DNA of 39,069 nucleotides, from assembly GCA_025965115.1 (NCBI GenBank), contig JAOPXO010000050.1, positions 1 through 39,069 on the forward strand, in the 5' to 3' direction. Below the pieces are notes generated by a model. That model was given only the letters and a program-made list of their open reading frames with translations, was not told the DNA's origin and did not search any database. Every line of letters starts with the position of its first letter. Within the stretch, counting starts at the first letter, position 1. The DNA comes from Aeromicrobium sp. (GTDB lineage: Bacteria > Actinomycetota > Actinomycetes > Propionibacteriales > Nocardioidaceae). Shown here piece after piece: positions 9,048 to 17,500 of this stretch. A program made the translations under genes and the position numbers.

Positions 9048-9512
9048 TCACCCGGTGACGAGCAGCTGGTCCTCGTCGACGGTGTGGCCCTCGGCGCAAT
9101 GCATGACGACGTCGACCGTGGCGCCGCAGCCTTCATGCGTCACGGTCGGCGTGCCGCGGCGAACTGCGTGCTTGCGTCCCCAGGCGCCGAGCGCGACGAG
9201 CGCCGGGATCAGGTCGTGGCCACTGTCGGTCAGGACGTACTCCTGGCGCGTGCGTTGGCCCTCCTCGCGATAGGGGCGGCGCTCGAGCAGGCCCGCGTCG
9301 ACCAGCTCGCGGAGGCGTGAGGCGGCGATCGCGTCGGTGATCCCGACCCGGGTGGCGAAGTCGTCGAACCGGGTGGTGCCGTAAGCGGCCTCGCGCATGA
9401 TCAGCATCGCCGAGCGCGTGCCCACGACCTGCATCGCGCGATCGATCGGACAGAAGTCGCCCGGTGAACGGCGATCGGAACGGGCCAGGCGGCCGGAGAG
9501 CTGGACGGTCAT
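9048..9512 (-). CDS. HxlR-family winged-helix transcriptional regulator
   Basis: 154-aa DNA-binding protein. The HxlR signature is clear: FCPIDRAMQVVGTRSAMLIM (near residues 20-39), FDDFATRVGITDAIAASRLRELV as recognition helix region, then the wing LLERRPYREEGQRTRQEYVLTDSGHDLIPAL. The C-terminal extension contains Cys and His (EGCGATVDVVMHCAEGH) that could bind metal or sense redox. The start at 9512 is supported by TATGCT 7 nt upstream; a longer start at 9524 is possible. It is divergent from a drug exporter and probably represses it through the inverted repeat at 9546-9575. Confidence 0.93.
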   Translation of the reverse strand: MTVQLSGRLARSDRRSPGDFCPIDRAMQVVGTRSAMLIMREAAYGTTRFDDFATRVGITDAIAASRLRELVDAGLLERRPYREEGQRTRQEYVLTDSGHDLIPALVALGAWGRKHAVRRGTPTVTHEGCGATVDVVMHCAEGHTVDEDQLLVTG

Positions 9513-9525
9513 GGAAGAGAGCATA
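9513..9525 (-). promoter_or_regulatory. Leaderless promoter of the HxlR regulator (-10 TATGCT)
   Basis: TATGCT (complement of 9520-9525) is 7 nt before the ATG at 9512. No Shine-Dalgarno is present. Confidence 0.5.
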
Positions 9526-9535
9526 CGCCTCTGAC

Positions 9536-9564
9536 TTGGCAAATACATAGTCAGCCTCTAGAGT
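9536..9564 (+). promoter_or_regulatory. Promoter of the DHA2 exporter: -35 TTGGCA, 17 bp, -10 TAGAGT
   Basis: TTGGCA (9536-9541) and TAGAGT (9559-9564) have an ideal 17-bp spacing. The -10 ends 8 nt before the ATG, so the mRNA should be leaderless. The operator 9546-9575 covers the spacer, the -10 and the start. Confidence 0.65.
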
Positions 9565-9575
9565 CTCTGACTATG
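9546..9575. promoter_or_regulatory. Operator-like inverted repeat between hxlR gene and exporter
   Basis: Perfect 9+9 inverted repeat, CATAGTCAG (9546-9554) and CTGACTATG (9567-9575), 12-nt spacer. Its right arm ends on the exporter ATG. An extra direct half-site CTCTGACT occurs at 9529-9536 and again at 9565-9572. Likely binding site of the adjacent HxlR protein. Confidence 0.65.
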
Positions 9576-10976
9576 CAGAACTCAAGTCAGCGCACCCGGC
9601 TCATCGTCCTGGTCTCGATCGGGGCCGCTTTCATGTCGAGCCTTGATCTGTTCGTCGTCAACGTGGCATTCGATGACATCGGACGTGATCTCGGCATCGG
9701 TCGGCCCGGCGGCCCGAGTGCGGCCGACCTGAGCTGGGTGCTCAATGCGTACGCGGTGGTGTTTGCCGCGCTGCTGGTGCCATTCGGCCGACTCGCCGAT
9801 CGATATGGCCGCAAGCGACTCTTCGTGGCCGGCCTGGCGGTGTTCGTGCTGGCCAGCGCGGCCTGTGCGGCCAGCGGCGACGTGTGGTCGCTCGTCGGTT
9901 TCCGCACCTTGCAGGCAGCAGGTGCTGCGGCGATGACCCCGACCAGTCTCAGCATCCTGATGGCGGCCCTACCTCCCGAGAAGCGGGTCGGTGCCGTACG
10001 CCTCTGGGCCGCCACCGGAGCGCTCGCGGCGGCCTTTGGTCCAACCGTCGGCGGCGTGCTGACCCAGATCTCGTGGCACTGGGTCTTCCTGATCAACATC
10101 CCAGTCGGTGTCGTGCTGCTCTGGCTTGCGGTGACCGAGGTCCGCGAGGTCAAGCCCGATGATGACGCCGAGCGTCCCGATCTGGCCGGGGCCGTGGTCT
10201 TCGCCGGCTCAGTCGCGCTGCTCGCACTGGGCCTGGTCAAGAGCCCAGAGTGGGGTTGGGGGAGCGGCCGAACCCTGCTTTCGTTCGCCGGCTCGCTTCT
10301 GCTCGCCCTGCTGTTCACCTGGCAGTCGCGCCGTCACATCTCACCGGTGATCCATCCAGCGCTGCTGCGGGTCCGGTCGTTCCGGTACGCCAACCTGGCG
10401 ATGCTGACGTTCAACGTCGCCTTCGCCGCGCAGCTGCTGGTCGGCATTCTGTGGCTCCAGCAGATCTGGGGCTACTCGGCGATGCGTACGGGCTTCGCGA
10501 TCGCCGTCGGACCTGCGCTGGTGCCGGTCACCGCCGCGCTGACCCACCGGTTGCTGCCGAACATGACACCTGCACGCCTGGTGGTGATCGGCTCCGTCAT
10601 CTGTGCTCTCGGCAACGTCTTCCTCATCTCGCAGATGGGTACGCACCCGGCGTACGTGAGTGCGTACCTCCCCGGGTGGGCACTCGGCGGAATCGGCGTG
10701 GGCTTCGCGCTGCCCAACCTGATGGCAGGCGGAACTCGCGACCTCGCACCGGATCAGACCGCGACCGGCAGCGGCATCGTCTCGATGTCTCGCCAGATCG
10801 GCTTCGTGATCGGCATCAGCATGCTGTTCGCAATAGTCGGCACCGATCAGGGCGTGGCCGCCCAAGACGGCTTCCTGCAGACGTGGACCGTCTCGGCCGG
10901 AGTGCTGTTGCTCGCCGCGATCACGGCTCTCGGGATGTCGGCGAGGACGAAGGAGCCGGTCCAGGTCAGCGGGTGA
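9573..10976 (+). CDS. MFS drug exporter, DHA2 (14-TM, EmrB/QacA-like) family
   Basis: 467-aa proton-coupled antiporter of the inner membrane. Markers are LDLFVVNVAFDDIGRDLG in helix 1 (motif D1), WVLNAYAVVFAALLVPFGRLADRYGRKR (helix 2 and motif A loop), and the antiporter motif C region AFGPTVGGVLTQISWHWVF in helix 5. Length and hydrophobicity fit 14 helices. It is regulated by the divergent HxlR gene through an operator that overlaps its promoter and start codon; the mRNA appears leaderless. Its stop overlaps the convergent second MFS gene by 11 nt. The substrate is unknown; a toxic organic compound is the usual inference. Confidence 0.93.
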   Translation: MQNSSQRTRLIVLVSIGAAFMSSLDLFVVNVAFDDIGRDLGIGRPGGPSAADLSWVLNAYAVVFAALLVPFGRLADRYGRKRLFVAGLAVFVLASAACAASGDVWSLVGFRTLQAAGAAAMTPTSLSILMAALPPEKRVGAVRLWAATGALAAAFGPTVGGVLTQISWHWVFLINIPVGVVLLWLAVTEVREVKPDDDAERPDLAGAVVFAGSVALLALGLVKSPEWGWGSGRTLLSFAGSLLLALLFTWQSRRHISPVIHPALLRVRSFRYANLAMLTFNVAFAAQLLVGILWLQQIWGYSAMRTGFAIAVGPALVPVTAALTHRLLPNMTPARLVVIGSVICALGNVFLISQMGTHPAYVSAYLPGWALGGIGVGFALPNLMAGGTRDLAPDQTATGSGIVSMSRQIGFVIGISMLFAIVGTDQGVAAQDGFLQTWTVSAGVLLLAAITALGMSARTKEPVQVSG

Positions 10977-12240
10977 TCCGGTAGCGCACGAACGACGGCA
11001 CGGCGAGCGTGGCGATGACCACTCCGATGATGACCAGGACGCCACCCCCGGCCGCGGTGGCGGAGGCACCGACTGCCGCGGCAGTCGTCCCGTGGAGGGT
11101 GTCCGCGATGCGTGGGCCGCCGGCCACGACCACCGTGAATACGCCCTGCAACCGACCGCGCATGGCGTCGTCGGCAGCGGACTGGAGCATCGTGGACCTG
11201 AACGACGCAGAGGCCGTATCGGCTGCGCCACCAATGACGAGCGCCAGCAGCGCGGCGAGGAGCATGGGCGTCTGCCAGCGGTCGGCGAGCGACACGGCGA
11301 CGCCGAATCCCGTCATGGCCGCCCCCCAGAACAGGATGCACACAACGACGGCAAGACCGTGGCGCTCGACACGGGACACCCAGCCGCTGAACACTCCACC
11401 GATCACGGCGCCGGCCGGTATCGCGGCAAACAACAGGGCGAAGACGATCCCGCCGTTGTTTGGCCCGTGGAAGTTGAGGTGCGCAATCTCGGGGAACAGG
11501 GCGCGAGGCATGCCGAACACCATCGCGATGAGGTCCACGAGGAAGGACATGAGCAGTACGGGTTGGGTGCGCAGGTAGACGAGACCGTCGGCGATCGCGC
11601 GAATGCCCGGGGTCGCGGTGGCGGCGTCGAGAACGCGGAGCGGCGGGAGCCGGATCACGGCACCCAGTGTCGCGAACAGCGTGAACGTGTCGATGAGGTA
11701 CATCCACTGGAAGCCGATGACTGGGATCAGCACGCCCGCGACCATGGGGCCGGCGATCGAGCCCGCCATCAGCACGGTCGTGTTGAGCGAGTTGGCTGCC
11801 GGGAGCAACGAGCGGTCGATCAGCCTGGGCAGGATCGCGCTGCGAGTCGGCTGGTTGACCGCGAAGAACGCCTGTTGCAGGGAGAACAGCGACAACAGCA
11901 GCCAGACATTCGTGTTGCCGGCGGCGGCCTGGAGCCAGAACAGGCCGCTGGTCACGATCAGCCCGGTCGTCGTGATGACCAGCAGCGTGCGGCGGTCGAA
12001 GACATCGGCGAGCGCTCCGCCGTACAACCCGAAGACGATCAGCGGCACCAGGCCGAAGACCCCGGCAAGCCCGACATACGCCGAGGACCCGGTGTCCGCG
12101 TAGAGCTGGGCCGGCACGGCGACGACGGTCAGCTGAGCACCGACCACCGTGACGATGTTGGCAAGCCACAGGCGGCGGAAGTGCTCGTTGCGGAGCGGCC
12201 GGGTGTCGGCGAACAGGTGAGTGAAGGATCGCCGTGGCAC
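10966..12240 (-). CDS. MFS transporter (MFS_3, EntS-like exporter family)
   Basis: 424-aa, 12-TM major facilitator. The N-terminus FRRLWLANIVTVVGAQLTVVAVP and the loop GGALADVFDRRTLL after helix 2 are typical of the MFS_3 group that includes the enterobactin exporter EntS and macrolide exporters; NQPTRSAILPRLIDRSLLPAANSLN and AGSIAGPMVAGVLI in helix 5 also fit. The start is GTG at 12240, with TAAGTT 8 nt upstream. It ends convergently against the DHA2 exporter. Substrate unknown. Confidence 0.9.
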   Translation of the reverse strand: MPRRSFTHLFADTRPLRNEHFRRLWLANIVTVVGAQLTVVAVPAQLYADTGSSAYVGLAGVFGLVPLIVFGLYGGALADVFDRRTLLVITTTGLIVTSGLFWLQAAAGNTNVWLLLSLFSLQQAFFAVNQPTRSAILPRLIDRSLLPAANSLNTTVLMAGSIAGPMVAGVLIPVIGFQWMYLIDTFTLFATLGAVIRLPPLRVLDAATATPGIRAIADGLVYLRTQPVLLMSFLVDLIAMVFGMPRALFPEIAHLNFHGPNNGGIVFALLFAAIPAGAVIGGVFSGWVSRVERHGLAVVVCILFWGAAMTGFGVAVSLADRWQTPMLLAALLALVIGGAADTASASFRSTMLQSAADDAMRGRLQGVFTVVVAGGPRIADTLHGTTAAAVGASATAAGGGVLVIIGVVIATLAVPSFVRYRITR

Positions 12241-12254
12241 GTCAGGAGAACTTA
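12241..12254 (-). promoter_or_regulatory. Leaderless promoter of the MFS_3 transporter (-10 TAAGTT)
   Basis: TAAGTT (complement of 12249-12254) lies 8 nt before the GTG at 12240. It sits in the 25-nt gap after the thioesterase-like gene. Confidence 0.4.
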
Positions 12255-12265
12255 CGGCACGAGGT

Positions 12266-12973
12266 CTAGCCGAAGTCGGCGAGATCGATCAGGATCCAGG
12301 TCTGCTCGGCCCGGCCCAGCAGCTCGCCGTCCCCGGTATACAGCGCGGTGTCGGTCAGGAACTTGCGACCCTCCTGGGCGTGCAGGCGCCCCACCGAGAG
12401 GCACGGTTCGCCCGTCGCGGGTCGGCGCAGGATCTCGGCGGTCATCCGGCCCAACACGATCGTGTTGCGGGTGAAGTCGGCGGCCCAACCGCCCGGGCAG
12501 TCCAGTGCGGCCCACATGACGGGTACGTCGATCGTGCCGTCCTCGCCGGCGAAGGCTTCGTGTGCGGTCCACGGTCCGGCGGTGAGGCCGTCGCCGATCG
12601 GTCCGGTGAACAGCCGGAGCCCGTCGCCGGGATCGCGCTGCGTGCCACAGGTGAAGCAGCGGTCGAACGGGTGGTGGTGGAATCCGGGATAGGCCGCGAG
12701 TCCCTCGACAGCCTGATCGGGAGTCGGGCACGGCGGAGCCTTTCGTACGAACTCGCCGGGCTTGGCTGTGCCCACGACAGCGCCGCCCGCGGTGAGCAGC
12801 CGCAGCTCGTCGGCGTCGCGCTCCCAGCTCAGCGGCACATTGAGCGGCGGCGGGACGCGCAGCGTCGAGGTGGCCGGCCCGGCTGAGCCAAGCTCGCCAC
12901 CCAACATCCCGGCGACGTATCCGCCATTGCCGCTGCTGTCAGGCCCGTTGAACTGCGCCGCGATCGTCACCAT
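12266..12973 (-). CDS. Hotdog-fold thioesterase-like protein
   Basis: 235-aa cytosolic protein resembling the acyl-CoA thioesterase group with two hotdog repeats: AAQFNGPDSSGNGGYVAGML at the N-terminus is the first core strand-helix, and VMWAALDCPGGWAA (middle) is the second. Between them is a conserved Cys-rich turn, FDRCFTCGTQRDPGDGLRLF, known from uncharacterised actinobacterial members and possibly structural. The ATG lies 9 nt after the photolyase stop on the same strand, so the two are co-transcribed. The substrate is not inferable and the activity is unproven. Confidence 0.8.
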   Translation of the reverse strand: MVTIAAQFNGPDSSGNGGYVAGMLGGELGSAGPATSTLRVPPPLNVPLSWERDADELRLLTAGGAVVGTAKPGEFVRKAPPCPTPDQAVEGLAAYPGFHHHPFDRCFTCGTQRDPGDGLRLFTGPIGDGLTAGPWTAHEAFAGEDGTIDVPVMWAALDCPGGWAADFTRNTIVLGRMTAEILRRPATGEPCLSVGRLHAQEGRKFLTDTALYTGDGELLGRAEQTWILIDLADFG

Positions 12974-12982
12974 GGCGCCAAC

Positions 12983-14299
12983 CTATCGAGGACGGATCTC
13001 GTCGTACCTGCGCAACGACTCCAGCCGCTCCTCCGCGTGGTCGACCAAGGGCGGTGGATATCCGGGCGGTGGCTCGTCGAGCTCCCACGGCGTGTGGATG
13101 TGCTTCGCCGGCACGTGCGCGATCTCGGAGACCCACCGGCGTATGTACTCACCATCGGGGTCGAATTTCTTGCCCTGGGTCGTCGGGTTGAAGATCCGGA
13201 AGTATGGAGACGCGTCCGTGCCGCAGCCGGCGACCCATTGCCAGCCGTGTTGGTTGGACGCAAGATCGGCGTCGACGAGCAGGTCGAGGAAGTGCCGCGC
13301 CCCGTACTGCCATTCGAGGTGCAGGTCCTTGACCAGGAAGCTCGCCACGATCATCCGGACGCGATTGTGGATCCAACCCTCGGCGAGCAGCTGACGCATA
13401 CCGGCATCGACGATCGGGATTCCCGTGCGGCCCTGCTTCCACGCCTCGAAGTCGGCGCCGGGCTCGTCGTACTGCATCGCCTCGAACGATCGGTTGTAGT
13501 AGCCGAAAGCCGAATCCGGGCGATGATGGAGGACGTCGGCGTAGAACTCGCGGAACGCCAACTCGCGCCGATAGGCGTCATCGCCCGGACCGAGGTCGGC
13601 GAGCATGGTCCGGGGATGGATTTCACCGTGCGCCAAGGCCGCCGACATGCGGGACGTACGGTCGACGCCGGGGAGGTCGCGCGTCGCGGCGTAACCGGCG
13701 AGGTCGCCTGCCACGTAGGCGCGCCAACGCTCCCGGGCGGCTGCTTCGCCGGATTCGGAAAGGTGGAGGCCCGCCGGGGTTCGGACTGCGGGGAGCTCCT
13801 CTCCGCCGGTAGGCAGCACCCAGTCGACCGCGACCGGTTCGGACGGCGCACGCCAACCGTGCTCGAGCCAAGCGGCGTAGAACGGTGTGAACACCCGATA
13901 TGGGGTGCCGTCGCCCTTGACGACGCGTCCGGGCGAGACGGCGTAGGCCGAACCCGTGACGGTGAGGTGGCATCGCTCAGCCACGGCGGCGTCCCGGGCC
14001 ACGGCATACGGTACGGAGTCGCCAGCCACATGGACCCTGGCGCCGAGCTTGGCCGCCAGCTCAGGAACGACATCGATCGGGTTGCCGTGCCGTACGTGAA
14101 GGCCGCCGATCTGTCGGCGGAGGGCATCGAGCGAGGCACTCAGGTACGCCTTCTGTGGTCCGCCGAGTCTGGCCCATTCGGCGGGGTCGACAACGTACAG
14201 CGGCACGACGGTCCCGGATCCCTCATCGACCGCGGCGCTCAGGGCCGGATTGTCGCTGAGCCGCAGGTCCCGCCGAAACCAAAGAATCGAAGGGGACAT
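12983..14299 (-). CDS. phr: Deoxyribodipyrimidine photolyase (cryptochrome/photolyase family, class I)
   Basis: 438-aa flavoprotein that uses blue or near-UV light to split cyclobutane pyrimidine dimers. Domains: N-terminal antenna alpha/beta domain starting SPSILWFRRDLRLSDNPAL, then the FAD domain with GIPIVDAGMRQLLAEGWIHN (helix contacting FAD), RMIVASFLVKDLHLEWQYG and the signature CGTDASPYFRIFNP followed by Q and KKFDPDGEYIRRW. The frame is open upstream to 14533, but the conserved N-terminus fixes the ATG at 14299; CACAAT lies 5 nt before it. It heads a two-gene operon with the thioesterase-like protein. A cryptochrome role cannot be excluded. Confidence 0.95.
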   Translation of the reverse strand: MSPSILWFRRDLRLSDNPALSAAVDEGSGTVVPLYVVDPAEWARLGGPQKAYLSASLDALRRQIGGLHVRHGNPIDVVPELAAKLGARVHVAGDSVPYAVARDAAVAERCHLTVTGSAYAVSPGRVVKGDGTPYRVFTPFYAAWLEHGWRAPSEPVAVDWVLPTGGEELPAVRTPAGLHLSESGEAAARERWRAYVAGDLAGYAATRDLPGVDRTSRMSAALAHGEIHPRTMLADLGPGDDAYRRELAFREFYADVLHHRPDSAFGYYNRSFEAMQYDEPGADFEAWKQGRTGIPIVDAGMRQLLAEGWIHNRVRMIVASFLVKDLHLEWQYGARHFLDLLVDADLASNQHGWQWVAGCGTDASPYFRIFNPTTQGKKFDPDGEYIRRWVSEIAHVPAKHIHTPWELDEPPPGYPPPLVDHAEERLESLRRYDEIRPR

Positions 14300-14384
14300 G
14301 GAGCCATTGTGGATGTGGGTGGAAAATTCGGCGATTTGTTTCGGAATCGTGACAGTGACGTTTTCCCTGAGAACTTGGAGATTG

Positions 14385-14400
14385 TGACCAATTTCGGTCA
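14385..14400. promoter_or_regulatory. Inverted repeat TGACC-N6-GGTCA in the photolyase/Ig-protein divergent gap
   Basis: A 5+5 palindrome in an AT-richer 218-nt gap. On the minus strand it contains TTGACC, which with CAAGTT 18 nt downstream could be a photolyase promoter. Possible operator; weak evidence. Confidence 0.35.
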
Positions 14401-14453
14401 ACCGGCCCAAAATGATTGTCCGCCGAAACCATTCCCCTGGTGCTCTCAGGACT

Positions 14454-14461
14454 GCTATACA
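14454..14461 (+). promoter_or_regulatory. Extended -10 (TGCTATACA) before the first Ig-repeat protein
   Basis: The TATACA hexamer at 14456-14461 is preceded by TGC (14453-14455), an extended -10. No good -35 is visible. It would give an approximately 50-nt leader to the ATG at 14518. Confidence 0.4.
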
Positions 14462-14517
14462 ACTCCTGCGAACGATTTCTTCGCGAGTTCGGGGCCGCGT
14501 TATGAACTGGATGACCG

Positions 14518-17500
14518 ATGCCAAAACTCCCACCCGTTCGTCTCCGCCATGCCACCACGCGCGCCCGTCGCTCGGTTGCCCGAAGGTCCGTCGTGGCCAT
14601 CCTGGCTCTCGTGGCCAGTGGCCTGGTCGTCGGTCTGGCGCCCTCAGCGTCCGCCACGCAGGCGTCCGGTGACGATGTCGCGGCGTGGTCGAACGGCTGG
14701 TCGTGGACCTACGCGACGGTGTTCCACTATGTCGACTCGACGAGTGACACCGACGCGTCGATCAACGAGAACGTCACGTACACCGTCGCGGGTTCGACCA
14801 CGTTTGGTGGCCAGGACGCCTACCAGCTGAACATCACTGGCAACATCACCGGCGGCAGCGGTCACACGGTCATCGAGGGCACCGGCACCGTCAACCTGTC
14901 GGGCTTCTCCGGCTCGGTGAGCGGTACGCGAATCGTCCGCAAGTCCGACCTGGCGCTCCTGCAGGAGAACCAGGCCCAGACACTCGCCGGCTCGGCGAAA
15001 TACAGCATCTTCACGATCGGCGTCAACGCCAACATCAACCTCCAGCTCACGCCGTCTCCCGGCTGGCGGAGCCGTGACTTCCCGCTCAACGCCGGAGACT
15101 CCTGGCAGAACAACGAGTCGCTCGCCTACACGGGCGGGTTCAGCTACACGAGCTCACTGGCCAACGGCTCGTCCCCCTTCGACGGCGCATTCGACTTCGA
15201 TGGACCGTCAACCGTCGCCAACCAGACCATCTCGGTGGGTGCCGGATCGTTGAGTACTAAGGCGATCAGCGCCCAGTCGAACACTCCCGACGGTCTCGCC
15301 GTCGACAACATCTGGTGGTCGGCTGACCGCAAGAACGACGCCCAGGAGCACCTGCAGCTGCCGCTCGACTCGGCGACGCTGACGATCGACCGCAGCCTCA
15401 GCTCGTCGTCCACCCCGGCGCCGAGCACCTCGCTCACCGCGACTGCCACCCCGTCGCTGACCTGCGCCGGTGGCCAGGTCACCGTGGCCGGCAAGCTCGG
15501 CAACGCGAGTGGCGTACCGGTGTCGATCTATCTCGACAAGTCCCAGATCAGCGCCGGCCAGCAGGTCACGGCGAACACAGTCACCGGCACGAACGGCGCC
15601 TACGCGGCTACCCTGACCGCTCCCGCCGAGAGCGACGGCCTGGCCAAGAATGGTTCGCGCGGCAACTGGGGCATCTACGTCTCGGGCGGCGGCGTCAACG
15701 CGGCCACGACTCTCGTCGTCACCCCCAAGGACTGCACAACCCTCGAGTACACCGGGGCAACCACGGCACCTCGCGCGACCAACGCGTCCGTGAGCGCAAA
15801 GCTGACGAACCTGGCGGGCAGCTCGGTGAACGGGCGCACGGTCACCTTCAGTCTCGATGGCGGCGCATCGGTGGACGCCACCACGAACAGCAGCGGGATC
15901 GCCACGGCAAATCTGCCGGTCGGCGACACAGCGCGCACCACCACCGTCCGCGCCCACTACGCCGGGTCGGCGACATCGGAGGCCGCTGACACCTCGACCG
16001 CGTTCGTCGTCGGCAAGGTCGGCACCGTCACGTCGGTCTCGCCCTCAGTCCCGAGCGTGGAGATCAATGACCCGGTGACGTTCACCGCAGACGTGACGAC
16101 CACCCAGTCCGGCGTGGGCACACCCGACGGGTCTGTCCAATTCACGATCGATGGTACGAACTTCGGCGCCGCAGTGTCGGTCGCGAGCGGCTCGGCGACG
16201 AGTGCGGCATTCTCGACCAGCAGCATTGGCAACCACACCGTCCAGGCGATCTACAGCGGCAGTGCCGGCTTCAGCTCGAGCACGTCGACGGACTCGACGT
16301 TCGCGGTGACGCCGTCACGCGCGCCGACCACGACAACTGCATCGGCCGCGCCGTCATCGAGCGTCTTCGGACAGTCGGTGACCCTGTCGGCGACGGTCAC
16401 GCCGAATGGCGGCGGAGCCACTCCGACCGGCAGCGTGACCTTCAAGCGTGGCGCCACCGTGATCGGCTCGGCCGACCTCGACGGTGACGGCAAGGTCACC
16501 CTCGCGACCGACGCGCTCCCCGTGGGCACGATCGCGGTCGTGGCCACGTACTCCGGTGACGACACGTACCGGAGCAGTGCCTCGAGCCCACAATCGGTCG
16601 TGGTCTCCAAGGCGGCCGTGAGCGTCGATCTGCAGTCCTCGAAGTCGCCGACCGTCACCGGTGAGGGCGTTGACTTCACCGCTTCGGTCAGCCCGGTCGC
16701 ACCTGGCGCCGGCTTGCCCAGCGGCAGCGTCCAGCTCCAGGTGGACGGCGCCGACGTGGGCGCGCCAGTGGCCCTGACCGGTGGCGTCGCGACATTCGAT
16801 GCCGTGACCTCGCTGCACGCCGGCGGTCACACGGTCAAGGCGGTTTATAGCGGTTCCTCGAGCTTCGAAGGCGACACCGACTCGATCTCCCAGGACGTGA
16901 ACAAGGCAGACACGACCACCACGGCGATCACCTCGCCGGAGGTCTCCAACGAGAACTCACCGTTCACCATCACGGCGACGGTCGTGGCCAATGCACCCGG
17001 CTCGGGCACACCGACCGGCAATGTGACCTTCTCGGCGGACGGTTCTGACATCGGGGCGTCCTCATTGGGTACCGACGGTCAGGCGTCCATCTCGGTCGAC
17101 AATCTGCCGCCCGGTGACCATGCGATCACGGTCAGCTACGTCGGCAGTTCCGACTACGGCGACAGCGCGAGCGAAAGCGTGAACCACTCGGTCATCGAGG
17201 GCGCAGCCGTCGTGCCGACGAGCCTGGACCTCAGCTCCTCGGAGAACCCCACCACGTACGGTCGGCTGATCTCGTTCAGTGCACAGGTGAATGCCGAGAA
17301 CGGCAGCACGCCGGCAGGGACTGTCCAGTTCTCCGTCGACGGCACCAACATCGGTGACCCGGTCACGGTCGGCGGTGACGGGATTGCGACGAGCGCGCTG
17401 CTGGCGGCCCCGGAACCCGGCGATCACACGGTGATCGCCGCATTCCAGGCCGATGCCGGATATGCCGGTAGTGGCGCGATCATCACCCAGACAGTGACCG

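Noticed and set aside
9039-9054. CGGGTG-ACTT-CACCCG hairpin at the hxlR 3' end, with a similar CGGGTG-TT-CACCCG at 7925-7938
   Set aside because: Six-base GC palindromes like these are expected by chance in DNA of this composition; not enough to call terminators or a repeat family.
11092-12474. 460-codon open frame opposite the MFS_3 transporter
   Set aside because: The reverse strand encodes a clear 12-TM transporter; this frame has shadow composition and no motif.
13037-14830. 597-codon open frame on the + strand opposite the photolyase and across the start of Ig protein 1
   Set aside because: It is antisense to a photolyase with intact motifs, has low-complexity Arg/Gly composition and no recognisable domain; high-GC antisense shadow.
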